Program-made: the position numbers and the translations under genes
In this document: positions 8,238 through 16,699 of the stretch, in pieces
Layout of the letters: each line of letters opens with the position of its first letter
Numbering within the stretch: the first letter of the stretch is position 1
Origin: Desulfosporosinus sp. BRH_c37
Lineage (GTDB): Bacteria > Bacillota > Desulfitobacteriia > Desulfitobacteriales > Desulfitobacteriaceae
DNA: 64,000 nt
Assembly: GCA_001516045.1 (NCBI GenBank)
Contig: LOEW01000260.1
Coordinates: 1 to 64,000, forward strand
Direction: 5' to 3'
Notes under the pieces: generated by a model
Seen by the model: the letters and a program-made list of their open reading frames with translations, nothing else
Databases searched by the model: none
What the model was told of the DNA's origin: nothing

Positions 8238-8266
8238 ATTATACCCTTAATTCTAAATTCTTTAAA
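8238..8266 (-). promoter_or_regulatory. Promoter of the riboswitch at 8053
   Basis: On the minus strand TTTAAA, a 17-base spacer, then TATAAT lie immediately before the riboswitch. The -10 hexamer is perfect; the -35 matches four of six. Confidence 0.6.
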
Positions 8267-8388
8267 CCTTGTAAGTATATAAATTTACAATTATTAAATT
8301 CTAAGGCTGCTGAGATTTTATGAAAAACCCCACTGCCCAGATGAATCCCATGAAAGCAAAACTTGCGCTTATAATCAGTATTTTTCAA

Positions 8389-8733
8389 TCATACAGAAGC
8401 AGATTGCCCGATTCCCTTTTTCTTTTTCTCATTCTCATTCTTAGTTCTCTCTACGAATCTTCCCAGGAAAAAGAAAAGAATACCGACTCCAATACCGGTC
8501 TGAACACAAAAGAGTAAACTCTCAATTTCTCCTGGTAATTCTCCACCAATCCAGGTTTCCATAACAGGTGTAAACCAAGGCTGATAATCGGTACCTGTAA
8601 TTTCGGAAATCACTTGGCTTCCTGCGTCATCGGAGCCACCGAATTCAGCACCCTTTAACGCAAATAATGGTACAAGGGCAATCAATGCCGCTAAAACTAA
8701 TAAAATGATTACTTTATTTTTGGTCTTTGCCAT
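8389..8733 (-). CDS. cbiN: Cobalt ECF transporter small component CbiN
   Basis: The 114-residue protein has two membrane helices, residues about 7-26 and 79-100, with the CbiN-type segment between them (FGGSDDAGSQVISEITGTDY then QPWFTPVMETW). CbiN assists metal loading of CbiM. The ATG overlaps the CbiM stop by one base (TAATG), so translation is coupled. It is the last gene of cbiQOMN. A near copy of its 3' end survives at 13140-13250. Confidence 0.92.
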   Translation of the reverse strand: MAKTKNKVIILLVLAALIALVPLFALKGAEFGGSDDAGSQVISEITGTDYQPWFTPVMETWIGGELPGEIESLLFCVQTGIGVGILFFFLGRFVERTKNENEKKKKGIGQSASV

Positions 8734-9485
8734 TACATTTTACCTCCGACTAAAAATCCGATCTTTGTCAATTCTGGTTTAGCATAGGTTTCAAGACCCA
8801 TAATGATGACAACACTCAGAATACCTTCGATAATTGCAAGTGGAAGTTGGGTCGGTGCAAATACTGCAAGGAACTTGAGTGCAGATGCTAGGAAATCACC
8901 GGTCGCAGACGGATAGGCAAGTGCAAGCTCAACACTGGTTACGCAATAGGTAAATAAGTCACCGATTGATGCTGCTAGAAAAATACCGACATACTTATTG
9001 ATTTTCATCAGCTGGCATAATTTGTAGATTCCATAAGTAAGGAACGGACCTGCAATCGCCATAGAAAACGTATTAGCACCAAGAGTGGTCAGTCCGCCAT
9101 GAGCAAGCAGGATTGCCTGGAAAATCAGGACAATGATACCCAGAATGCTGACTGCTGCCGGTCCGAATAAAATTGCACCAAGTCCGGTACCTGTCATATG
9201 TGAACAACTTCCTGTTACTGAAGGAATCTTTAAAGATGAAAGTACGAAAATGAAGGCACCTGCCATGGCAAGCAAAGTAATCGATTTACGATTTGCAGAG
9301 ATTGTTTTTTTAATTGACTGGTAACCTATCACCAAAAATGGGATGCAGATTGCGCCCCACGCGATACAGAATCCGACTGGAAGATAACCTTCCATGATGT
9401 GCATTGCGTTGGCTACCGGAAGTATTCCGAAAAGTAAGGAAATTGCTGTTACACTAATAAAAAAGCCTTTTTCTTTGATGTTCAT
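8733..9485 (-). CDS. cbiM: Cobalt ECF transporter substrate-binding component CbiM
   Basis: An N-terminal signal peptide ending around ANA is followed by MHIMEGYLP, the conserved metal-binding start of mature CbiM, and by about six membrane segments with [17 protein letters not shown]. The start is the second ATG (9485), because the GGAGGAAAG site lies inside the five codons before it. The cobalt assignment follows from a separate CbiN and from the B12 riboswitch upstream of the operon. Confidence 0.92.
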   Translation of the reverse strand: MNIKEKGFFISVTAISLLFGILPVANAMHIMEGYLPVGFCIAWGAICIPFLVIGYQSIKKTISANRKSITLLAMAGAFIFVLSSLKIPSVTGSCSHMTGTGLGAILFGPAAVSILGIIVLIFQAILLAHGGLTTLGANTFSMAIAGPFLTYGIYKLCQLMKINKYVGIFLAASIGDLFTYCVTSVELALAYPSATGDFLASALKFLAVFAPTQLPLAIIEGILSVVIIMGLETYAKPELTKIGFLVGGKM

Positions 9486-9652
9486 TTTTCTTTCCTCCAT
9501 AAATCCTTTTTCTTATGTTCATTTTTTCTCTTTGTTACAATATGAATTTGTTAAAAATTAAAAATATAATTTACCTCCATCTATGATGGGAATCATAAAT
9601 TTTCTTGCTGACTTCTATCTCTCCTTCGTCCGCAACTGAATTTACCTACGCC

Positions 9653-10483
9653 TTACATGTTTCCAAGCATCTCCTTAAATGCCTGGGTACTTGTGGGATA
9701 GGCTTTAGTATCTTCAAGAAGATGTTTTTCGACAAGCAGATCATAGATTTCCATCAGCGTCGGCCGTTTAAGGTTTGCCTTTTTTAAAACTTCTTCGTTT
9801 TGAAAAATTTTTAACGGTGTTCCATCAGCGATAATTTTCCCTTGACTGAATACAATGGCTCGTTCCGCCCATCTGTATACAAAATCTACATCATGGGTGG
9901 AAATAAGCATTGTCTTGCCCTCTGAACCAAGTTTCACCAAAACTTCTTCCAACATCTGTGTATTTAAGGGATCTAGTCCCGCCGTAGGTTCATCAAAAAT
10001 AATGATCTCTGATTTCATGGCGATGATATCGGCTATGCTGACGCGCTTCTTTTCTCCGCCGCTCAAATAGTGAGGCGGACGATCCTTATAATCCAGGATG
10101 TTCATATAGGTCAGTGCTTCCTCAACCCGCCTCAAGACTTCCTCTTTGGGAAGCTTTAAATTCATCGGTCCGAATCCGACTTCTGCCATAACTGTGGATG
10201 CGATGATCTGATTGTCGGCATCCTGAAATACGATGCCTATATTTTTACGTAGCTCTTTTAAGTTCTTTTTATTAATGATCATCCCACGGTAGCTGATTTC
10301 TCCCCGGTCCGGAGTGAGGACGCCGTTCGCATTCAGAAAAAATGTCGATTTACCAGCACCATTGGCGCCAATGACCGCGATTTTCTCACCTTCATAGATA
10401 TCCGCATCAATACGGTTCAATGCGGGCGTCCCATTTCCGTAGGCATAATACAGATCCCTGATCTTTAAGATTGGTTCCCCCAT
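9653..10483 (-). CDS. cbiO: Cobalt ECF transporter ATPase CbiO
   Basis: A 276-residue ABC ATPase that energises the ECF importer. Walker A is GANGAGKST at about residue 38, the Q-loop is VFQDADNQ, the signature is LSGGEKKR, Walker B is IIIFDEPTAGLD and the H-loop is STHDVD. The C-terminal extension of about 40 residues is typical of CbiO. It lies between cbiQ and cbiM. Confidence 0.93.
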   Translation of the reverse strand: MGEPILKIRDLYYAYGNGTPALNRIDADIYEGEKIAVIGANGAGKSTFFLNANGVLTPDRGEISYRGMIINKKNLKELRKNIGIVFQDADNQIIASTVMAEVGFGPMNLKLPKEEVLRRVEEALTYMNILDYKDRPPHYLSGGEKKRVSIADIIAMKSEIIIFDEPTAGLDPLNTQMLEEVLVKLGSEGKTMLISTHDVDFVYRWAERAIVFSQGKIIADGTPLKIFQNEEVLKKANLKRPTLMEIYDLLVEKHLLEDTKAYPTSTQAFKEMLGNM

Positions 10484-10495
10484 AATCTTTCCTTT

Positions 10496-11362
10496 CTATC
10501 GCGTAAAGCCCCAGAGCAGAATGAGAAAAATGACGAATACCGCTGCCTTGGCAATTTGTAATGTGTTAACCTCTTTAACCTCTTCCAAAAATATAAGATC
10601 TCCATCATAGCATCGGGCTTCCATGGCATCATAATAAGCATTAGCCTTTTTAAACGAAACAATCAGCAGATTGCTAGCAATTTTGCCGAAAGTATACCAC
10701 GCAGTCTTAATATCGCAGAAGCCAAGACGGGAATTTGCAGAATTTCTCATTTTGATATTGACATCGATGAGAATGAAAATGTATCGGTAAATAAGATTCA
10801 TCAGTTCTGTAAAAAGCTTCGGAACATGTACCCTTTGCATGACACTGATAATCTCGGAGGATGGAGTCGATAAGGTCATCATTTCCATCGCACTAATCGC
10901 CGCAAAAACCTTCAGCATCAAAAAGAACATGATCTTAAGCTTCGCCTGGGAAGTAAACACATAGAAGAAACCAAGATACAGATTATACTGTCCAATCGGT
11001 TGTATCGAAAAGTCAATGCCGATGGTAATCGTGCCAAGAAGAATAAAGGAGATTGGAATCATCAGTATAGACAAATAGGCATGTATTGAAAGCCCCCCTT
11101 CTATGATGGTCAAATAGGCCATTGCAACTATGACCGTAAGGGATACATAGGGATTGTTCAATACAATAGAAAGAACTAGTATCAGCAGGGAAAGAGATAC
11201 TTTAAAAGCAGGATTCCAATTTCTGATATTCGAGGCATAAGCATAAAAATCAATGGAAGACCCTTCGCCGTGCTTATGTCTGATATTATGGTGACTATGA
11301 TTTATTTCATCCCCATGGGTATGTCCATCCCAATGTTCACTTTTGAGAACGATTGTACTCAT
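10496..11362 (-). CDS. cbiQ: Cobalt ECF transporter T component CbiQ with His-rich N-terminus
   Basis: The 288-residue transmembrane coupling protein starts at the ATG at 11362, behind AGGGAG. It has about five membrane segments and a cytoplasmic helix with the coupling motif around AMEARCYDGD (the A-R-G type box of EcfT). Residues about 9-33 hold nine His (HWDGHTHGDEINHSHHNIRH), an uncommon metal-binding extension. It is the first gene of the operon, an order (Q-O-M-N) unlike the usual M-N-Q-O. The upstream B12 riboswitch and terminator control it. Confidence 0.9.
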   Translation of the reverse strand: MSTIVLKSEHWDGHTHGDEINHSHHNIRHKHGEGSSIDFYAYASNIRNWNPAFKVSLSLLILVLSIVLNNPYVSLTVIVAMAYLTIIEGGLSIHAYLSILMIPISFILLGTITIGIDFSIQPIGQYNLYLGFFYVFTSQAKLKIMFFLMLKVFAAISAMEMMTLSTPSSEIISVMQRVHVPKLFTELMNLIYRYIFILIDVNIKMRNSANSRLGFCDIKTAWYTFGKIASNLLIVSFKKANAYYDAMEARCYDGDLIFLEEVKEVNTLQIAKAAVFVIFLILLWGFTR

Positions 11363-11473
11363 CCATTTCTCCCTTCCGATTTTCATTGCCAGTGGTCTTA
11401 ACGAAACTGTCGTGTGTGGCAAAAATTATTAGTACTAAAATAACATGAGACACAAACTATTAAAAATGACATT

Positions 11474-11515
11474 ACAAAAATAAAAACCCTTTACCACATA
11501 TAAGGGTAAGGGTTT
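11474..11515 (-). terminator. Terminator of the cbiQOMN riboswitch
   Basis: On the minus strand AACCCTTACC, loop, GGTAAAGGGTT and a T-rich run. It lies between the riboswitch at 11583 and cbiQ and is the expected off-switch. Confidence 0.8.
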
Positions 11516-11582
11516 AACTCGTATTTAACGCGAGCACTATTAACAACCCCCTAACAATCCCGTAGGTAGTTTTCACTTCGGA

Positions 11583-11757
11583 ACAAGCAGGTCTCCTGGC
11601 TTAAGATCTTCATCAACTCACGTCTTCCCGGGAATAGATCCCCAGTGACATTTTGTAAGTAGACTCCCTTTCACAGTGGCGGGCGCCGCGTCAGCTTATC
11701 TGACTTCCCTTTTCAATTCTTTCCCCTCAGGAAAGAATCACTCATTCCTACATATTG
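11583..11757 (-). promoter_or_regulatory. Cobalamin (B12) riboswitch of cbiQOMN
   Basis: Minus-strand core GGCGCCCGCCACTGTGAAAG and box AGCCAGGAGACCTGC. It is about 90 percent identical by eye to the riboswitch at 13433, showing recent duplication. It represses the cobalt importer when cobalamin is abundant. Confidence 0.93.
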
Positions 11758-11819
11758 AATTGTGCATATCATAACACGAACCAATAGGTTTGTATAGTAC
11801 TATTGGGTAAGCCTTAACT

Positions 11820-12866
11820 CTAATGGGAATGAACGTGGTGCATATCTGGTGTGTGCGCGTGTGTATGCTCTATTTTTTCATGGGTATGAACATGGCTGTG
11901 TTCGCCTTCACCTTTGTAGTCATGGATGTGAGTATGGTGGTTATCGTCGTGATTATGCCTATGTTCGTGAGTGCCTTCCTCATGATTATGGAGATGCTTA
12001 TGGTGTTCAACTCCTCCAAAATAAGCACCGATTATCATTATAATTAAGGCGATCACGAAGGATAGGGTAATTTGCTGACCAAAAATGGTTATCGATAATA
12101 ACACCCCAGTAAAAGGAGCGACTGCGTAATAAGCGCTTGTTCTTGCTGCGCCGAGTTCTCTTTGCGCGATAATATAAAAGTAGATACTAAGACCATAGGA
12201 CACAAATCCTAGCACTAATGCCATTAATAGGTATAACAAGTTAGTGCTGTACTGCTTTAGGGCAAGTGCAATCATAAGTGACCCAACACCAGAGCCGAAA
12301 CCCTTAACGACAACAATTTGAAGAGGGTCTTTCAAAGACAACATGCGAGTACAGTTGTTTTCAAAACCCCAGCAAAAGCAAGCGAGGATAATAAATATTG
12401 AGCCGTTTGAAAATGAAAAGCTCGTTAAATCCTCAACGGATAAAATAATACTTGCTAAGGTTATCAGTGAAATGGCAATCCACATTCTCTTGCCAATAGC
12501 CTCTTTGAATATCAATAAAGCAATAAGTGATGTCGCCACAATTTCAAAGTTGCTGAGTAGGGAGACGTTTGCAGATGTTGTCATCGTTAGTCCAATCATC
12601 AAGCAAACAGGTGCAACCACATCAAGGATAATCATACCCAGGATATACGGCATTTCTTTTTTTGTCATCTTAGCTTCAATCTGTTCTCTTTTGCAAAGTG
12701 CTTTCACTAGATTAATGGTTAACATTCCGAAGCCCGCCCCGAGATAAAGGAGTGCTGCCATTAACGTAGGAGGTATTTCTACAAGCAATAGCTTAGATAC
12801 TGGTGAGCTTATTCCAAAAAGTGCCGCCGCCAATATTGCTATCAATATTGCTGTTTTATTTTTCAT
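11820..12866 (-). CDS. EamA/DMT-family transporter with long His-rich C-terminus
   Basis: The 348-residue protein has ten membrane segments in two EamA repeats (first repeat ILIAILAAALFGISSPVSKL, second from about residue 150). The last 65 or so residues are almost all His, Glu, Asp and Thr, with about 26 His. Family members move small organic solutes, but the tail and the setting between two B12 riboswitches suggest metal sensing or metal transport. It lies about 570 bases after the duplicated riboswitch at 13433, separated by a cbiN relic, so B12 control is possible but not shown. The start ATG has a GGAGATT site. Confidence 0.85.
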   Translation of the reverse strand: MKNKTAILIAILAAALFGISSPVSKLLLVEIPPTLMAALLYLGAGFGMLTINLVKALCKREQIEAKMTKKEMPYILGMIILDVVAPVCLMIGLTMTTSANVSLLSNFEIVATSLIALLIFKEAIGKRMWIAISLITLASIILSVEDLTSFSFSNGSIFIILACFCWGFENNCTRMLSLKDPLQIVVVKGFGSGVGSLMIALALKQYSTNLLYLLMALVLGFVSYGLSIYFYIIAQRELGAARTSAYYAVAPFTGVLLSITIFGQQITLSFVIALIIMIIGAYFGGVEHHKHLHNHEEGTHEHRHNHDDNHHTHIHDYKGEGEHSHVHTHEKIEHTHAHTPDMHHVHSH

Positions 12867-13139
12867 AATATCAACAATCTCCGTCCAACCTCGATGTTAA
12901 TTTTTACTGCTGTTAATCTCTCCTGCGGGGCAAGGCTAGCATATAAATTCTCTTCCGTTTACCTTCAGTAAGCACCTACTATCCTTGGTTCATGGCAAAT
13001 ATTCAAACGGCCCATGAATAGGCCAGATCCACATCTACGTAGAAGCAATAATGGCATCTATTCACGCGCGAGTGGTTCTGTTAATGGGCTACTCGCGGCA
13101 TCCTGAATCAATCTAACGAGTATATTTTAACTTACAATT
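12867..13139. other. Intergenic sequence upstream of the EamA gene
   Basis: No gene is seen. An inverted repeat CGCGAGT ... ACTCGCG lies at about 13069-13099, and TTCATGG/CCATGAA arms are near 12987-13017. Their role is unknown. Confidence 0.3.
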
Positions 13140-13250
13140 ATACAGAAGCAGATCGCCCGATTTCCTTTTTCTCATTCTCATTCTCTACCTTAGTTCTCTC
13201 TATGAATCTTCCCAGGAAAAAGAAAAGAATACCGACTCCGATACCTGTCT
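13140..13250 (-). pseudogene. cbiN: cbiN 3'-end relic
   Basis: About 110 bases closely match the 3' end of cbiN at 8389-8510 (codons for GIGVGILFFFLGRFVERTK and the Lys-rich end), with small indels. It stands directly before a second B12 riboswitch, reproducing the cbiN-then-riboswitch order at 8053-8510. It is a duplication scar with no start. Confidence 0.7.
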
Positions 13251-13327
13251 GTATGAACATCCTGGATTATAAGGATCGACCGTGGGTGGCAAAAATAATT
13301 AGTACTCGATAACAGGAGACTCAAACT

Positions 13328-13367
13328 AATAATAAAAACCCTTTACCACATCAGGGTAAAAGGTTTA
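13328..13367 (-). terminator. Terminator of the duplicated B12 riboswitch
   Basis: On the minus strand AAACCTTTTACC, loop, GGTAAAGGGTTTTTATT, a near copy of the one at 11474. Confidence 0.75.
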
Positions 13368-13432
13368 GCTCGTATTAATCACAAACGTCAATAACAAACC
13401 CCTAACACTCCCGTAGGTAGTTTTCACTTCAG

Positions 13433-13610
13433 AACAAGCAGGTCTCCTGACTAAAGATCTTCATCAACTTACGTCTTCCCGGGATTAGATACCCAGTGAT
13501 ATTTTGCAAGTAGACTCCCTTTCACAGTGGCGGGCGCCGCGTCAGCTTAACTGACTTCCCTTTTCAATTCTTTCCCCTCAGGAAAGAATCACTCATTCCT
13601 ACATATTTAA
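13433..13610 (-). promoter_or_regulatory. Cobalamin (B12) riboswitch, duplicated copy
   Basis: The same core and box as the riboswitch at 11583, with a complete terminator behind it. Only a cbiN relic follows closely; the first intact gene downstream is the EamA transporter at 12866. It either controls that transporter over a long leader or is an orphan. Confidence 0.9.
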
Positions 13611-13618
13611 TTGATTTC

Positions 13619-13647
13619 ATTATACCTTGATTGTAAAGTTATGTAAA
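13619..13647 (-). promoter_or_regulatory. Promoter of the riboswitch at 13433
   Basis: On the minus strand TTTACA, a 17-base spacer and TATAAT directly precede the riboswitch, so the duplicated element can still be transcribed. Confidence 0.65.
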
Positions 13648-13653
13648 CCACAA

Positions 13654-13690
13654 AAAGGCCTCTCGACGATGAGCGCCAAGAGGCTGCGCA
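13654..13690 (-). terminator. Intrinsic terminator after the CDF relic
   Basis: On the minus strand GCCTCTTGGCGC ... GAGAGGC followed by CTTTTTG. It probably ended the HD-GYP/CDF transcription unit. Confidence 0.65.
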
Positions 13691-13816
13691 TATCCCTGAA
13701 TACAACACAAGCTAACAGAAACACCCACATATCCCTCGTAGGGTAATATAATGCCCTTTTTATGTAAGACTAACCTAATGACATTGAATTATACCCCCAG
13801 GAACGTTACAAGTCGC

Positions 13817-14092
13817 TCACGGTGTACTTCTGGGTAGAGTCAATGCACATTGTGCATTGACCGCTTCCTTGTGCGCGAAGAAACATTGAGGTAGACTCGT
13901 CTCAGCCATTTCGACATGGGCTATCATGGCGATGATTCTCTTTGATAAACTCCAAATATGAATATCAGTAATGCCGCGGACTGGCTCTAGGCCTATAATT
14001 GCTTGGCGAATTGAAATCTTCATTTTTCTATCAATTCCTGCAAATTTATCAAATATTAGTTTAGGTACCTTCAAAAAAAGTACTCCTATTAA
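13817..14092 (-). pseudogene. Cation diffusion facilitator (CDF) C-terminal relic
   Basis: The translation VRGITDIHIWSLSKRIIAMI and then AHVEMAE matches the cytoplasmic C-terminal domain of CDF zinc/iron/cobalt exporters (VxxVHDLHIWSLxSGxxxLSAHV). The membrane domain is absent and the last 30 residues look unrelated. It is a truncated relic that cannot transport. Confidence 0.6.
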
Positions 14093-14094
14093 TA

Positions 14095-14747
14095 CTACCT
14101 ACAATAAGTCTTTAGTTTGACCTCTATATTATCCTTCTGAGACTCCTGCCATCTGCTCTTCCATTTTTTCCACAGCTTTTCCGACGCTTCCACCGCCACG
14201 GGGTCGAATTGGATACCTTTGTTTAAGAGTATCTCATCCCAGCATTCCTCCCAGGACATGGCCTTTCGATAAGGCCTTATTGATGTAATGGCATCCACCG
14301 AATCTGCTACCCCGATTATCCTCGAACCTAAGGGGATTTTTCCGCTCGCAAGCCATCAGGGTACCCTCCCCCATCCCATCTTTCGTGGTGGTGTAGCACT
14401 ATTTCTGCAATTTTTCGCAGCCCGTTCGATTTTGCTAAAATCTTTTGGCCGATCTCCGGATGTGTTTGGATCTGCGCGAACTCATGGGGAAGGAGTCTTC
14501 CTTTTTTGTTCAGAATATTTTCTGAAATACCCATCTTCCCTATGTCATGGAGGTGAGCCGCGATATGGATATTTTCAAGTTCTGAACCTTTCAGCCCCAT
14601 AGCTCGCCCCAGGTCATACGACATATCGCCTACCCTCGAAGAATGTCCGCTGGTGTATAAATCTTTGGCTTCCAGTGCTGCAGCTAAACATTCAATAATA
14701 TCGTGAAAATGGTGCGGACGGAAAATCCTTTGAATGTATTGAATCAT
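14095..14747 (-). pseudogene. HD-GYP domain protein with single-base frameshift
   Basis: The first frame (14328-14747) holds an HD-GYP phosphodiesterase start with HSSRV, HLHDIGKMGI, HPEIG and HHHERWDGGGYPDGL. It stops after AEKSP. The second frame continues in register with KIPLGSRIIGVADSVDAITS and then IRPYRKAMSWEE, ending at 14095. Adding one A to the A5 run near 14334 restores a single protein of about 215 residues. Such enzymes degrade cyclic di-GMP. It is either a fresh pseudogene or a homopolymer error. Confidence 0.8.
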
Positions 14748-14769
14748 GCGCTAAGTACCTTTCGAGTCG

Positions 14770-15084
14770 TTACTCTCCTACGACTACGCCACTATCGTTA
14801 CTATTAGCCTCAAGTTCCAGCAACAACCCCTCTAATGAAGCTCCACTGCTGTTATGGCATCTAAAGACTGGTATCTTCTTCTTTTTCGCTTCTTTGACAG
14901 CAGTGTGAATCATTTGATGAGAGACCGTCGAGGTGAATAAAACTATGCCATCGGGCCTTCCGATTACTTTATCAAACTTTGCTGGCATTTGCGTATAGAC
15001 CTTAACACGATGTCCACGCTTGGAGCATATTCCCGCGTATTCACTGTGCATCCGATCATGACCTCCTACAAGCACAATACTCAT
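14770..15084 (-). CDS. DUF2325 family protein
   Basis: The 104-residue protein begins MSIVLVGGHDRM, the signature of DUF2325, with a Rossmann-like alternation and FRCHNSSGASLEGLL at the end. The function of the family is unknown; members often lie near iron or heme genes. The start is the ATG at 15084, seven bases after AAAGGAGG. It lies between the feoB relic and the HD-GYP gene in one direction. Confidence 0.8.
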   Translation of the reverse strand: MSIVLVGGHDRMHSEYAGICSKRGHRVKVYTQMPAKFDKVIGRPDGIVLFTSTVSHQMIHTAVKEAKKKKIPVFRCHNSSGASLEGLLLELEANSNDSGVVVGE

Positions 15085-15136
15085 CACACACCTCCTTTCG
15101 ATGATATCCTCCTAATCCTCATTTTGTAATACTACG

Positions 15137-15553
15137 TTATTCTGAGCTTAATTTCGCACAAGTGCACTTACCTTGGCTGCACCCTCCTTCGGCGCACCCT
15201 CCACAGCATTTCAGCGCAACAACAACGTTCCCACCCAATTCAAGCAATTGGGTCGTCAGATATAGGTTTCGCTGAATGTTCGTGGCATCGAGAATATTAA
15301 TGACGACATCGGGCTTTTCATTCACGATATAGTCTCGGGCAATAATTTCTTCCATGGAATAAGGGGATAAGGAATAGATTCCAGGCAGATCAATGATCTT
15401 TGTATCCTCCTAGATCTTTCGCGCTTTCCCTTCTCTTTTCTCAATGGTCACTCCCGGTCAGTTCCCGACATACTGCGTACTTCCGGTGATTTCATTGAAT
15501 AATGTGGTTTTACCGCAGTTTGAGTTTCCTTCCAATACAAACTTCAAGGACAT
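15137..15553 (-). pseudogene. feoB: feoB ferrous-iron transporter, decayed G-domain
   Basis: In one frame from the ATG at 15553: LEGNSNCGKTTLFNEITGS (P-loop), then VGN-stop-PGVTIEK where Trp is expected (TGA), a second stop (TAG) before [18 protein letters not shown] (G3), and [20 protein letters not shown]. After VVVAL the gene jumps to a Cys-rich end, [15 protein letters not shown]. The whole membrane domain is missing. Two in-frame stops plus the deletion make it non-functional; the region from the ATG at 15355 could still yield a 72-residue product. Confidence 0.8.
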
Positions 15554-15613
15554 TGGGTACTTTCAACTCCTCTCCCTCCAACTATTAATGATATTCATTC
15601 TCAATTTATGCCC

Positions 15614-15652
15614 TTAAATAATGCTCCTCGTATTCAGGAGCATTATTTAGGC
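15614..15652 (-). repeat. Perfect inverted repeat after feoA
   Basis: AAATAATGCTCCT and AGGAGCATTATTT pair over 13 bases around a six-base loop, starting at the feoA stop. There is no T-run on either side, so it may be an mRNA-stabilising hairpin rather than a terminator. Confidence 0.5.
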
Positions 15653-15874
15653 CACAATAATGTTTTCTGCTTCAGATTTCCTCAGCGTCAGTTCATAACC
15701 ACGAATGTTCACTTCAATCGGATCTCCCAACGGTGCTACCTTCCTAACTAATACTTCTGCCCCACGGATCACACCCATATCCATAAATCTCCTCTTCACC
15801 GCGCCTTTATCTCCTAAAACTCTGGTGATGATTGATTTTTCACCTGGCTTCAAGTCCTTTAATGTCTTCTCCAA
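15647..15874 (-). CDS. feoA: FeoA family ferrous-iron transport protein
   Basis: The 75-residue SH3-like protein has the family pattern LKPGEKSIITRVLGDKGAVK, RRFMDMGVIRGAEV and the closing RGYELTLRKSEAENIIV. FeoA assists FeoB in ferrous iron uptake. The start is TTG after GGGAGGT. The partner feoB downstream is broken, so FeoA here is either an orphan or serves a distant FeoB. A Fur box lies about 800 bases upstream. Confidence 0.88.
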   Translation of the reverse strand: MEKTLKDLKPGEKSIITRVLGDKGAVKRRFMDMGVIRGAEVLVRKVAPLGDPIEVNIRGYELTLRKSEAENIIVA

Positions 15875-15895
15875 ACGACTTACCTCCCTTCATTA

Positions 15896-16404
15896 TCAAA
15901 CTTGCACAAGTACCTGCTGGGCGACTCCCCTATTCAGGGCCAATCTTGACCCTTTTATAAGTAGTTCAACCAGCTGACCTGAAAGAACATGCATTTGTCT
16001 ATGAAACTGTGCGACCTCTTCTTTCCGCCCAGTGTTCATAGCGGTAACTGCATTTTGGGCAAGTGCATGAAAATCAGCATGCGCCAACTGAATCGCCTGG
16101 AACCCACTCCGGCCTGTTAACCCCTGCTCTGAATTTATCCAACTGCCAAGCCGACAGGCCTCAAAATCACCCGCGACTTGCGCGTCTACCACTTCATTAT
16201 TGGAAATCATGGAATCAATATACCAAATCCATAGTTGGTTATCTGTAATGGAGTCGTGGTTTTGATTGCCAGCTCGTAGCCATCAATAAGCTGTTTTATT
16301 TTTAGGGATAGTTCTTCCACTTGTATTGAAGTTTCCAATTCAGGAATACTAATTCGTTGGCTTAAATCCCCTGTGCCAACAGCATCGAGTATCGCTATTA
16401 TTAA
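15896..16404 (-). pseudogene. Methyl-accepting chemoreceptor relic with CZB zinc-binding domain
   Basis: The 5' part reads IIAILDAVGTGDLSQRISIP and then VEELSLKIKQLIDGYELAIK, a post-HAMP type segment. A frame change near 16240 leads to NHDSITDNQLWIWYIDSMIS and CRLGSWINSEQG..HADFHALA, a chemoreceptor zinc-binding (CZB) domain with its His/Cys set. The methyl-accepting signalling domain is absent. The CZB part alone could be translated from the ATG at 16210 (104 residues). Confidence 0.55.
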
Positions 16405-16435
16405 TGTTTCATTTCGTCAATGAGAATTTTACTGC

Positions 16436-16636
16436 CTATGCAACCACTAATTCGTTTTCAAGAAAAACAAGCATTGATCTAAGTGGGCAATCATTGGTCG
16501 GAAATTCAACAGAATAAAGTATGGAGATATCATCACTTCCTAATTCTATTTTTTTTACAATCCCTACTTGTCCAAAAAAATCATCATTTCCCTGATCGTT
16601 AATTTTTACAACTTCGCCGATTTTATAAATTGACAT
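16436..16636 (-). CDS. Small hypothetical protein behind a Fur box
   Basis: The 66-residue protein MSIYKIGEVVKINDQGNDDF and onward is beta-rich, with the pattern IGEVVKI..GQVGIVKKI of a KOW/SH3-like small barrel and a hydrophobic tail. No specific family is recognised. A nearly perfect Fur box covers its promoter, so it is probably induced under iron limitation. feoA and the feoB relic lie downstream on the same strand. Confidence 0.6.
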   Translation of the reverse strand: MSIYKIGEVVKINDQGNDDFFGQVGIVKKIELGSDDISILYSVEFPTNDCPLRSMLVFLENELVVA

Positions 16637-16673
16637 GTTATCACACCAATCATTTTCTGCTCACATTTTATTC

Positions 16674-16692
16674 GGTAATGATAATCATTATC
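16674..16692. promoter_or_regulatory. Fur box
   Basis: GGTAATGATAATCATTATC matches the 19-base Fur consensus at 18 positions. It lies about 40 bases before the 66-residue gene and over its likely -10 region. Confidence 0.85.
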
Positions 16693-16699
16693 ATATATA

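Noticed and set aside
11823-12047. Plus-strand open frames opposite the His-rich tail of the EamA gene
   Set aside because: They are antisense shadows of a CAT-rich codon stretch, with no ribosome site or family features.
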